7,028 nt of DNA from Microbacteriaceae bacterium (GTDB lineage: Bacteria; Actinomycetota; Actinomycetes; Actinomycetales; Microbacteriaceae): positions 1 through 7,028 of the forward strand of contig JAHEAT010000027.1 of assembly GCA_024642605.1 (NCBI GenBank). The letters are read 5' to 3'. This document shows positions 1 to 5,802 of the stretch, in pieces. The translations under genes were made by a program, and so were the position numbers. The stretch's first letter is position 1. The number at the start of each line of letters is the position of its first letter. Under the pieces are notes generated by a model. It saw nothing but the letters and a program-made list of their open reading frames with translations, made no database searches and was not told where the DNA came from.

Positions 1-61
1 CAGCTGGAAGGTCGACCACTCGTTTGGTCTAGCCGATTTGCCTGATTCCGTCGAGGAGTAG
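1..61 (+). CDS. potA: C-terminal end of probable polyamine ABC transporter ATP-binding protein (partial)
   Basis: Only the last 19 codons and a TAG stop (59-61) are present, read in the frame beginning at base 2. The peptide contains WKVDHSFGL, which resembles the Trp-x-x-x-His-x-Phe-x-Leu tail that ends the TOBE region of PotA-type ATPases. The reading frame closes 3 nt before potB, as expected for the ATPase gene of a potABC operon. The known role of PotA is to hydrolyse ATP on the cytoplasmic face and drive polyamine uptake through PotB and PotC. The identification rests on position and a very short peptide, so it is an inference; no Walker motif is in view. Confidence 0.6.
   Translation, partial: SWKVDHSFGLADLPDSVEE
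53..58 (+). promoter_or_regulatory. Ribosome binding site of potB
   Basis: GAGGAG lies inside the last codons of the upstream gene and is separated from the ATG at 65 by 6 nt. It supports the ATG at 65 as the potB start and indicates translation from a shared message. Confidence 0.7.
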
Positions 62-64
62 CCG

Positions 65-985
65 ATGGCATTCGCAGCGTTTTCCGGTGGCTCTGAAAAG
101 AGTGAATACAAGGTTCCAAGAAAGAACTCAACAAAGGTTGCCTTGGCGCTTTTGCTCCCCGGAATGATTTACCTAGCGTTGTTCTTCATCACGCCCCTGG
201 TTTCGCTGGTTGCCACCTCGCTAGAAGTTCCAGATGCCTCCGGAGAAATCGGTCGCTATCAGTACGGTTTCGAAATCGGTAACTACTGGTACGTCATCCA
301 AACCTATTGGCCACACATTGCCAGGTCATTCGTTTACGCTCTGGCGGCAACAATCCTCTCGCTACTCATTTCGTATCCACTCGCGTATTTCATCGGGGTA
401 CGAGCACGCAAGTGGCCGCTGATTCAGAAGCTCGCACTCGCTTTGGTTATCGCGCCTTTTTTCATCTCGTTCTTGCTTAGAACTTTTGCTTGGAAGCAAC
501 TCTTCTCGAACGAGTCATGGATCGTCACCACGCTGCAGTCGCTGCACATCTTGGCTCCAGACCAATACTTGGTGGGCACCGATTTCATGGTTATTTTTGG
601 TCTCACCTACAACTTCATTCCGTTCATGACCTTGCCGCTTTACACTTCGCTCGAACGCCTCGACCTGCGTCTGCTCGAAGCCGGAAGCGACCTGTACGCA
701 ACACCAGCTAAGGTGTTCCGCAAGGTCACTCTTCCGATCACTATGCCGGGAATCATCTCGGGCACCCTGATGACCTTCATTCCGATTGCCGGCGACTACA
801 TCAATGCCAGCCGAGACTTCCTGGGTTCGAGTGGCACTCAGATGATCGGTAACGTCGTCGAAACCAACTTCTTGAGGATCAACGACTACCCGTCGGCCTC
901 AGCGCTCTCGGTGCTGCTCATGGCCGCCATCCTTGGGTTAGTCGTTTTCTATGTGCGTAGAAGCGGAACAGAGGACCTACTGTGA
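65..985 (+). CDS. potB: Spermidine/putrescine-type ABC transporter permease, PotB subunit
   Basis: This 306-residue integral membrane protein is one of the two channel-forming subunits of a polyamine importer. About six hydrophobic segments are visible, near residues 25-50, 86-112, 122-141, 173-193, 228-248 and 278-298, with a short polar N-terminus. The cytoplasmic coupling loop that docks on the ATPase (EAA motif) is at about 205-230, reading EAGSDLYATPAKVFRKVTLP and then a conserved Met-Pro-Gly. The IAGDY segment (241-245) in the region after the EAA loop is also characteristic of PotB. The ATG is chosen because GAGGAG stands 6 nt upstream and the gap to the preceding gene is only 3 nt. 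The gene overlaps potC by 4 nt. Substrate preference (putrescine or spermidine) is set by the binding protein PotD, which is not in the window, so related substrates cannot be excluded. Confidence 0.92.
   Translation: MAFAAFSGGSEKSEYKVPRKNSTKVALALLLPGMIYLALFFITPLVSLVATSLEVPDASGEIGRYQYGFEIGNYWYVIQTYWPHIARSFVYALAATILSLLISYPLAYFIGVRARKWPLIQKLALALVIAPFFISFLLRTFAWKQLFSNESWIVTTLQSLHILAPDQYLVGTDFMVIFGLTYNFIPFMTLPLYTSLERLDLRLLEAGSDLYATPAKVFRKVTLPITMPGIISGTLMTFIPIAGDYINASRDFLGSSGTQMIGNVVETNFLRINDYPSASALSVLLMAAILGLVVFYVRRSGTEDLL
970..975 (+). promoter_or_regulatory. Ribosome binding site of potC
   Basis: AGAGGA inside the end of potB lies 6 nt before the GTG at 982, the same spacing as at potB. It decides for the GTG start, which overlaps the potB stop in the arrangement GTGA and implies translational coupling. 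Confidence 0.7.
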
Positions 986-1782
986 GATATTCGCTCGGCC
1001 GCGCCGCTTTGCCGGTTTACGCAGTTTTAGCCTTGGTCTACCTGCTGATTCCGATTGTTTACACATTTATCTTTTCGTTCAACAACACCTTCAAGTCGAA
1101 CATCACCTGGCGCGGCTTTACGTTTAATAACTGGCTGACCGTTTGCGAAGAACAGGGAGTATGCGAGGCTTTCGGCAACTCGATTCTCATCGGCGTGACC
1201 TCGACCATTGTTGCGACGGCACTTGGCACTGCAATCGCGATTGCACTGGTTCGGTACGAGTTTAAGTTTCGTTCGGCCGTGAGCCTGCTGCTCTTTTTGC
1301 CGATGGCAACCCCCGAAATCGTGCTCGGTGCGGGTCTCGCATCGCAGTTCTTCAACATCGGCGCAGAGAAGGGCATTGGCACGGTGATCATTGCCCACGT
1401 CATGTTCTGTCTGTCGTTCGTAGTGGTAACCGTGAAGGCTCGTGTTTCGAGCCTCGACCCCGCACTCGAAGAAGCCGGCAGCGATCTCTACGCCAGTCCG
1501 TCCCGCGTGTTTTGGAAAATCACCTTTCCGCTTCTGATGCCGGGAATCATGTCGGCGGCACTGCTTTCGTTTGCGCTTTCGTTTGACGATTTCATCATCA
1601 CCAACTTCAACGCGGGGGCAACTTCGACCTTCCCTAAGTTTGTTTACACGGCAGCGTCCAAAGGCATTCCGGCTGCAGCCAACGTCGTTGGTTCGGCAGT
1701 GTTCTTGGTGGCGATTTTGATTGTGGTTGGCGTGCAAATTCGATCAACCGTCAAAGAGCGCCGACTTCGCGCGGTCAAGTAA
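982..1782 (+). CDS. potC: Spermidine/putrescine-type ABC transporter permease, PotC subunit
   Basis: This 266-residue membrane protein is the second permease half that pairs with PotB. Hydrophobic segments lie near 10-32, 66-90, 97-122, 131-152, 187-205 and 235-253. The EAA coupling loop at about 164-188 reads EAGSDLYASPSRVFWKITFP followed by LLMPG, closely matching the same loop of potB. The SFDDFIITNF segment (200-209) is a PotC hallmark. Translation starts at a GTG that overlaps the potB stop by 4 nt. The first extracytoplasmic loop carries two cysteines (C55 and C61) that could form a disulfide. It is the last plus-strand gene before the convergent aminotransferase genes; no potD follows it, so the binding protein gene is probably upstream of potA or elsewhere. 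Confidence 0.92.
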   Translation: MRYSLGRAALPVYAVLALVYLLIPIVYTFIFSFNNTFKSNITWRGFTFNNWLTVCEEQGVCEAFGNSILIGVTSTIVATALGTAIAIALVRYEFKFRSAVSLLLFLPMATPEIVLGAGLASQFFNIGAEKGIGTVIIAHVMFCLSFVVVTVKARVSSLDPALEEAGSDLYASPSRVFWKITFPLLMPGIMSAALLSFALSFDDFIITNFNAGATSTFPKFVYTAASKGIPAAANVVGSAVFLVAILIVVGVQIRSTVKERRLRAVK

Positions 1783-1785
1783 GCC

Positions 1786-1826
1786 CAGCGGTCACACGCA
1801 TAATCGCTCACGGACTTTTGCCGCTG
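1786..1826. terminator. Possible weak bidirectional stem between convergent operons
   Basis: The 49-nt space between the stops of potC and the minus-strand aminotransferase contains CAGCGG (1786-1791) and its exact complement CCGCTG (1821-1826), separated by 29 nt. This is the only obvious stem in the gap. It has no U-tract and a long loop, so it is a poor intrinsic terminator, and termination may rely on another mechanism such as Rho. The pairing could also be chance. Confidence 0.18.
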
Positions 1827-1831
1827 CGACT

Positions 1832-3187
1832 CTAGGCAAACAGCGCCGAAACTGCTTCTCTAAAATGCTCGGTGTGCCTAATCACGTCTTCTAGTGTATG
1901 CGCCGGCGACATCAACGCCATGTTGTGAAACGGCGTCATCAAAATTCCGCGGTTGATTGCGTGCAGGTGCAAATACTGTTGCAGCTCGAAGTCGTCGGCG
2001 TCAGCTGCCTCACGCCCGGTTAGTGGCGCAGTAGCCCTAAACGAATACTCGGCGCGACATCCCAGTTGAGACACCTGCCAAGGCACATCGAATTCGTCGA
2101 GAATCTCTTGTACGTCTTGGGTCCAAATAGTGCACAGTTCTTCCATACCCACGAAGGCTTCTGGGGTTAGTACCTGGGTGAGAGTGGCCGCCACGGCAGC
2201 CATCGATAACGCGTTGCCGGCAAGGGTGCCGCCCACGCCACCAACATCGATGTGCTCAAGGTGCAGGCTTTCAGAAACCCGGTTCGCAAGTTGCTCGGTC
2301 ATGCCGAAAGCGCCAGCAGGGATGCCCGCTCCGATGGTTTTGCCCAAAACGACTGCATCGGGGTGCAGGTCGCGACGTGCAGTCATGCCGCCGGGACCTT
2401 CGGAAAGGGTGTGGGTTTCGTCGTGAATTAGAATCACGCCAAACTTGCGAGTCAGCTCGCGCAACCCTTCAAGGTAGCCGGGTTGGGGCAACACGATTCC
2501 GATGTTGGTCATGGCCGGTTCAATCAAAATCGCTGCGACATCGCCCGTGGCAAAGGCCACTTCGGCCGCCGCTAAATCGTTGAAAGGCACCACGATGGTG
2601 GTTTCGGTCGGGTCAACCTGTGGGCCAATGTTGTTTTCTCGTGAAACCGTTTGGCCAGCGTCATCTAAGTTGGCGAAGGTTTCGTCTACGGTGCCGTGGT
2701 AGCAGTAGTCGTGAACCACAATCTTCGAGCGTCCGGTTACGTGTCTTGCATATCGCAAAATGTGCCGATTCGCATCGGTTGCAGTGAGGGTGAACTGCCA
2801 CTTCTCAACACCGAACCGATCGGCGAGAGTCTGCGCGGCAATCGTTGCGTCTTCAGTTGGCAGCATCAGAGTGATTCCCTGTGAGAGTTGACGCGAGATA
2901 GCGGCAACCGATGCATCGGGGGAGTGCCCAACCATGGCACCGGTGTCACCCAGGCAAAAGTCGACGTATTCGATGCCATCAACATCGGTAAATCGCGAAC
3001 CCTTGGCAGTTGAAACGTATACCGGGTAACCGCCAGGCCACTTGGCCATCCATGACATTGGCACACCGCCCATCATTGGGCCCTGCGCTTTGTCGAACTT
3101 CAACTTAGATACGGGATGCTCGCGCTGAAAGCGCTCAACCTCTCGCTCAAATAGTTGCCCGAGTTTGATGCGGTCGACTTGCGCCAC
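1832..3187 (-). CDS. Class-III PLP-dependent aminotransferase, GSA-aminomutase-like, substrate unknown
   Basis: This fold-type I PLP enzyme has 451 residues from the GTG at 3187; a GTG three codons earlier (3196) gives 454. The later start is preferred because AAAGGTG (3200-3194) then sits 6 nt upstream, whereas the earlier start lies inside that site. Numbering from the longer form: the DVDGIEYVDF strand (71-80), Tyr-His-Gly (166-168), the PLP-ring Asp in IHDET (D259) and the Schiff-base lysine in VLGKTIGAG (K286). The layout resembles glutamate-1-semialdehyde aminomutase, including EPAMTN (226-231), where GabT has EPxQGE. The usual SGTEA phosphate-loop motif is replaced by TATDAN (138-143), and the Asp-Glu-Val of related enzymes by Asp-Glu-Thr. 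It lacks the two arginines with which GabT holds its substrate. It is therefore probably neither HemL nor a GABA transaminase. I recognise the type as an actinobacterial 'aspartate aminotransferase family' protein but know no proven substrate. It lies directly downstream of gabT and probably shares its transcript, which suggests an amine or aminoaldehyde substrate in the same pathway. Confidence 0.85.
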   Translation of the reverse strand: MAQVDRIKLGQLFEREVERFQREHPVSKLKFDKAQGPMMGGVPMSWMAKWPGGYPVYVSTAKGSRFTDVDGIEYVDFCLGDTGAMVGHSPDASVAAISRQLSQGITLMLPTEDATIAAQTLADRFGVEKWQFTLTATDANRHILRYARHVTGRSKIVVHDYCYHGTVDETFANLDDAGQTVSRENNIGPQVDPTETTIVVPFNDLAAAEVAFATGDVAAILIEPAMTNIGIVLPQPGYLEGLRELTRKFGVILIHDETHTLSEGPGGMTARRDLHPDAVVLGKTIGAGIPAGAFGMTEQLANRVSESLHLEHIDVGGVGGTLAGNALSMAAVAATLTQVLTPEAFVGMEELCTIWTQDVQEILDEFDVPWQVSQLGCRAEYSFRATAPLTGREAADADDFELQQYLHLHAINRGILMTPFHNMALMSPAHTLEDVIRHTEHFREAVSALFA

Positions 3188-3193
3188 GTGAAT

Positions 3194-3200
3194 CACCTTT
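3194..3200 (-). promoter_or_regulatory. Ribosome binding site deciding the start of the second aminotransferase
   Basis: On the minus strand AAAGGTG is followed after 6 nt by GTG at 3187-3185. The upstream in-frame GTG (3196-3194) forms the last three bases of this site and so is unlikely to be the start codon. Confidence 0.55.
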
Positions 3201-3242
3201 GATTCGTCTAGTTGTTTGGGTTTGCTGGTTATTGCTGCTCAG

Positions 3243-4577
3243 TTAGAGAGCTGCGATGCCTTGCTCAATTACATCGAGCGCGTCTAGCAACTGAGCATCC
3301 GAGATGTTTAAAGGCGGCAAGAAGCGAATGACGTTTGCGTAGGTTCCGGCGTTTAGCACGAGCACACCGTTTTGGTGGCAGTGCTTAACAACGGCGTCAA
3401 CGGCGGCCGAGCGAGGGTTGTGAGTGCCCGGTTCGACGAACTCGATGGCAATCATGGCACCGCGGCCGCGAATGTCGCCGATCACCGGAAACTTGGCCTG
3501 CATATCGCGAAGGCGAGGTAGCAGAATGCTTTCGATGTGAAGGGCTTGCTCAAGCACTCCGCCCGCTTCGATCTGGCGAAGCACCGAAACCGCAGCCGCA
3601 GCGGCAACCGGGTTACCGCCGTAGGTGCCGCCGATTCCACCCGGGTGCGATGAATCCATGATTTCTGCGCGACCGGTAACTGCCGAGATCGGCATACCGC
3701 CCGCCACACCCTTTGCAATCGTGATGAGGTCTGGTTCGAAACCTTCTTCGTACTGCGAGGCAAACCACTTGCCGGTTCTTGCGATACCCGACTGAACTTC
3801 ATCGGCAACCATGACAATGCCATTTGCCTTTGCCCAGGTCGAGAGCTTCTTTAAGAAGCCAGGTGCTGGAACGATGAAACCACCCTCGCCCTGGATCGGC
3901 TCGATGACAACGGCAGCAAGGTTCGCTGCACCAACTCGCTTCTCCATATAGGTGATAGCCCGGTCGGCGGCCTCTTCACCGGTCATGCCGGCTGGGTCGC
4001 GGAACGGGTAAGACATTGGAACGTGGTGCACACCAGGTGCAAACGGGCCGAAGCCCGAGTTGTAAGGCATGGCCTTGAAGTTCATTGCCATGGTGAGGTT
4101 GGTGCGACCGTGGTACGCGTGGTCGAAGACTGCGATCTCGCCGCGTCCGGTGAATTTGCGGGCAAATTTGACGGCGTTTTCTACGGCTTCCGCTCCCGAG
4201 TTGAACAGCGCTGAGCGCTTCTCGAAGTTGCCGGGGGTGTATTTGTTTAGAAGTTCACAAACCTCAACGTACGGAACATACGGGGTAACGGTGAAAAGTG
4301 TGTGAGTGAGCTTGGCGACCTGCTCTTGAACGGCCTGAACTACGCCATCGTTGGTGTGACCGATGGTTACCACACCGATGCCCGAACCGAGGTCGGTGAA
4401 CTGGTTTCCGTCGACGTCAACGAGAGTTGCACCGTGGGCACGGTCGATGTAAACAGGTAATGCGGCACCCACACCGTGAGAAACCTCTTTGAGTCTTTTC
4501 GCGTGAAGTTCTTGAGACTTCGGCCCTGGAATAGCAGTTACGATTTTGCGCCCTAGCGCCACTGGTTGCTCGCTCAT
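3243..4577 (-). CDS. gabT: 4-aminobutyrate (GABA) aminotransferase
   Basis: GabT transfers the amino group of GABA to 2-oxoglutarate, giving succinate semialdehyde and glutamate; it is cytosolic and PLP-dependent. The 444 residues match the usual family length. Visible landmarks are the N-terminal [15 protein letters not shown] (10-24), [12 protein letters not shown] (126-137), YHGR (155-158, with R158 placed to bind the substrate carboxylate), EPIQGEGG (226-233, with the switch glutamate E231), ADEVQSG (258-264, D259 contacting the PLP ring), TIAKG (286-290, Schiff-base lysine K289), GGTYGGNP (316-323) and IRFLPPL with R418 for 2-oxoglutarate/glutamate. All the known GabT active-site residues I can align are present, so an active enzyme is expected. 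It is the first gene of a minus-strand pair, divergent from dxr by 89 nt and facing the polyamine importer genes. Related ornithine or putrescine aminotransferases are less likely given these motifs. Confidence 0.95.
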   Translation of the reverse strand: MSEQPVALGRKIVTAIPGPKSQELHAKRLKEVSHGVGAALPVYIDRAHGATLVDVDGNQFTDLGSGIGVVTIGHTNDGVVQAVQEQVAKLTHTLFTVTPYVPYVEVCELLNKYTPGNFEKRSALFNSGAEAVENAVKFARKFTGRGEIAVFDHAYHGRTNLTMAMNFKAMPYNSGFGPFAPGVHHVPMSYPFRDPAGMTGEEAADRAITYMEKRVGAANLAAVVIEPIQGEGGFIVPAPGFLKKLSTWAKANGIVMVADEVQSGIARTGKWFASQYEEGFEPDLITIAKGVAGGMPISAVTGRAEIMDSSHPGGIGGTYGGNPVAAAAAVSVLRQIEAGGVLEQALHIESILLPRLRDMQAKFPVIGDIRGRGAMIAIEFVEPGTHNPRSAAVDAVVKHCHQNGVLVLNAGTYANVIRFLPPLNISDAQLLDALDVIEQGIAAL

Positions 4578-4583
4578 GTTCCC

Positions 4584-4589
4584 ATCCTA
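4584..4589 (-). promoter_or_regulatory. Candidate -10 element of gabT, leaderless start
   Basis: On the minus strand TAGGAT (4589-4584) fits the TAnnnT -10 pattern and is followed by exactly 6 nt and then the ATG, which would place the transcript start at or next to the start codon. No clear -35 box is seen at the normal distance. The same bases (AGGATGGG) could instead be read as a poor ribosome site, so the call is tentative. Confidence 0.4.
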
Positions 4590-4624
4590 CGCCTCAAGCC
4601 TTCATTCGCCTTAGACGGCTCTCG

Positions 4625-4645
4625 TGCGTTCGGCAATGTCACGCA
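4625..4645. repeat. Short inverted repeat in the gabT–dxr divergent promoter region
   Basis: TGCGT (4625-4629) and ACGCA (4641-4645) are perfect inverted arms with 11 nt between them, in the 89-nt spacer between the gabT and dxr starts. An operator for a dimeric regulator is possible, since the centres are about one and a half helical turns apart. Five-base arms can easily arise by chance. Nothing else distinctive is visible in this spacer beyond the two candidate -10 boxes. Confidence 0.2.
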
Positions 4646-4654
4646 TTTGGGTGG

Positions 4655-4660
4655 CAAGAT
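4655..4660 (+). promoter_or_regulatory. Candidate -10 element of dxr, leaderless start
   Basis: CAAGAT keeps the A2, A5 and T6 positions of a TAnnAT -10 box and ends 6 nt before the ATG at 4667. No Shine-Dalgarno match precedes that ATG, whose N-terminus is clearly correct for the family. No convincing -35 box is seen. Confidence 0.3.
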
Positions 4661-4666
4661 GGTCTC

Positions 4667-5758
4667 ATGCGTCGCGTAATCATTCTCGGATCCACCGGTT
4701 CAATCGGAACCCAGGCCCTTGAGGTCATCCAAGCCAATCGCGACAAGTTCGAAGTGGTCGGTCTGGCTGCCGGTCAAAACGCTCAACTTCTAGAACAACA
4801 ACGTCGAGAACTTGACCTCGACGAATCGGCTGCTGTCTTAGGCGCCGATGCAGCGACCGCGCTCGTGCTCGGCACCGATGCCGACGTCGTAGTCAATGGC
4901 ATTACGGGTTCAATTGGTTTGGCTCCAACACTGGCAGCTCTCAACACCGGCAAGATACTGGCCCTCGCCAACAAAGAGTCGCTTATCGTCGGTGGTCAAC
5001 TGGTCAAGGATGCAGCGCGCCCGGGTCAAATCGTTCCGGTCGACTCCGAGCACTCGGCACTGGCACAGTGCCTGCTCGGCGGCAAGGCATCTGAGGTTGC
5101 CAAGTTGATTCTCACGGCGTCTGGAGGCCCGTTTCGAGGGTTCACGCGCGAACAACTCGCCACGGTTACTCCGCAGCAGGCACTCGCGCACCCAACCTGG
5201 GTAATGGGCAAGGTCGTAACTACGAATTCTGCGACGCTGGTGAACAAGGGCCTCGAACTGATCGAGGCACACCTACTTTTTGACATCCCGTTCGATCGAA
5301 TCGACGTAACCGTGCACCCGCAGTCGGTGGTTCACTCGATGGTCGAATTCATCGATGGTTCGGTACTCGCGCAGTGCTCACCTCCAAACATGAAGCTTCC
5401 GATTGCGCTCGGAATGTCTTGGCCAGACCGAATTGCTAACGTTGCGCCAGCCTGCGACTGGACCAAGGCGGCCACGTGGACCTTCGAGCCGCTGGATGAG
5501 AGCGTTTTTGGCGCCGTGCGCCTGGCTCGGCAGGTTGGTTCGGCTGGCCTAACTTATCCAGCGGTTTACAACGCGGCGAACGAGCAGGCGGTGGAGGCTT
5601 TTCACGAGGGGCGAATCGGGTTCAACCAAATCGTCGACCTAATCGAACGTGTCGTAGATGCTCACGAGCCCGAGTCTCAACTTTCACTCGAGTCGGTGCT
5701 TCGTGCCGAAACCTGGGCCAGAAATCGGGCCGATGCGCAGATTGCAACCGCCTGTTGA
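4667..5758 (+). CDS. dxr: 1-deoxy-D-xylulose 5-phosphate reductoisomerase
   Basis: Dxr (IspC) is the cytosolic, NADPH- and divalent-metal-dependent enzyme that converts 1-deoxy-D-xylulose 5-phosphate to 2-C-methyl-D-erythritol 4-phosphate, the committed step of the MEP isoprenoid pathway. The 363 residues begin with the NADPH-binding glycine motif GSTGSIG (8-14), then [11 protein letters not shown] (100-110). The metal ligands D126 and E128 lie in VDSEHSA and E197 in NKGLE. The catalytic loop HPTWVMGK is at 175-182, the substrate-binding [11 protein letters not shown] at 187-197 and [10 protein letters not shown] at 216-225. The form with [13 protein letters not shown] matches actinobacterial Dxr. 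It is about 20-35 residues shorter than common homologues; much of this lies around residues 45-60 of the NADPH domain, away from the catalytic residues. The gene is followed after 44 nt by the site-2 protease gene, a common actinobacterial arrangement. Confidence 0.96.
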   Translation: MRRVIILGSTGSIGTQALEVIQANRDKFEVVGLAAGQNAQLLEQQRRELDLDESAAVLGADAATALVLGTDADVVVNGITGSIGLAPTLAALNTGKILALANKESLIVGGQLVKDAARPGQIVPVDSEHSALAQCLLGGKASEVAKLILTASGGPFRGFTREQLATVTPQQALAHPTWVMGKVVTTNSATLVNKGLELIEAHLLFDIPFDRIDVTVHPQSVVHSMVEFIDGSVLAQCSPPNMKLPIALGMSWPDRIANVAPACDWTKAATWTFEPLDESVFGAVRLARQVGSAGLTYPAVYNAANEQAVEAFHEGRIGFNQIVDLIERVVDAHEPESQLSLESVLRAETWARNRADAQIATAC

Positions 5759-5790
5759 ATAACTTTCAGACATTTGTCAGAAGCCACAGT

Positions 5791-5796
5791 TAGGTT
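5791..5796 (+). promoter_or_regulatory. Candidate -10 element of the site-2 protease gene, leaderless start
   Basis: TAGGTT fits TAnnnT and ends exactly 6 nt before the ATG at 5803, within the 44-nt gap after dxr. It would give the protease gene its own leaderless transcript. A TTGTCA box (5774-5779) resembles a -35 element but lies only 11 nt away, too close to pair with it. The internal AGG could alternatively be a weak ribosome site with 8-nt spacing if the gene is read from the dxr message. Confidence 0.35.
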
Positions 5797-5802
5797 CAAA
5801 AC

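Noticed and set aside
1027..1737. A 236-codon open frame antisense to potC
   Set aside because: It lies fully opposite a clear potC gene, its product is rich in Arg, His, Cys and Asn with no recognisable domain, and codon bias on the sense strand easily leaves such a frame open.
1783..1831. A strong intrinsic terminator between the convergent operons
   Set aside because: Only a 6-bp stem with a 29-nt loop and no U-tract can be drawn, so it is listed only at low confidence.
1832..3187. Identification of the second aminotransferase as HemL (glutamate-1-semialdehyde aminomutase)
   Set aside because: The overall layout is similar, but the SGTEA and Asp-Glu-Val motifs of HemL are replaced and the gene sits with gabT rather than heme genes.
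3197..3242. A separate promoter or small RNA between gabT and the second aminotransferase
   Set aside because: The short gap shows a ribosome site but no convincing -10/-35 pair or stem-loop; co-transcription is the simpler reading.
4910..5286. Overlapping antisense open frames (120 and 86 codons) inside dxr
   Set aside because: They are opposite conserved Dxr motifs, have no ribosome site or recognisable protein features, and are explained as codon-bias shadows.
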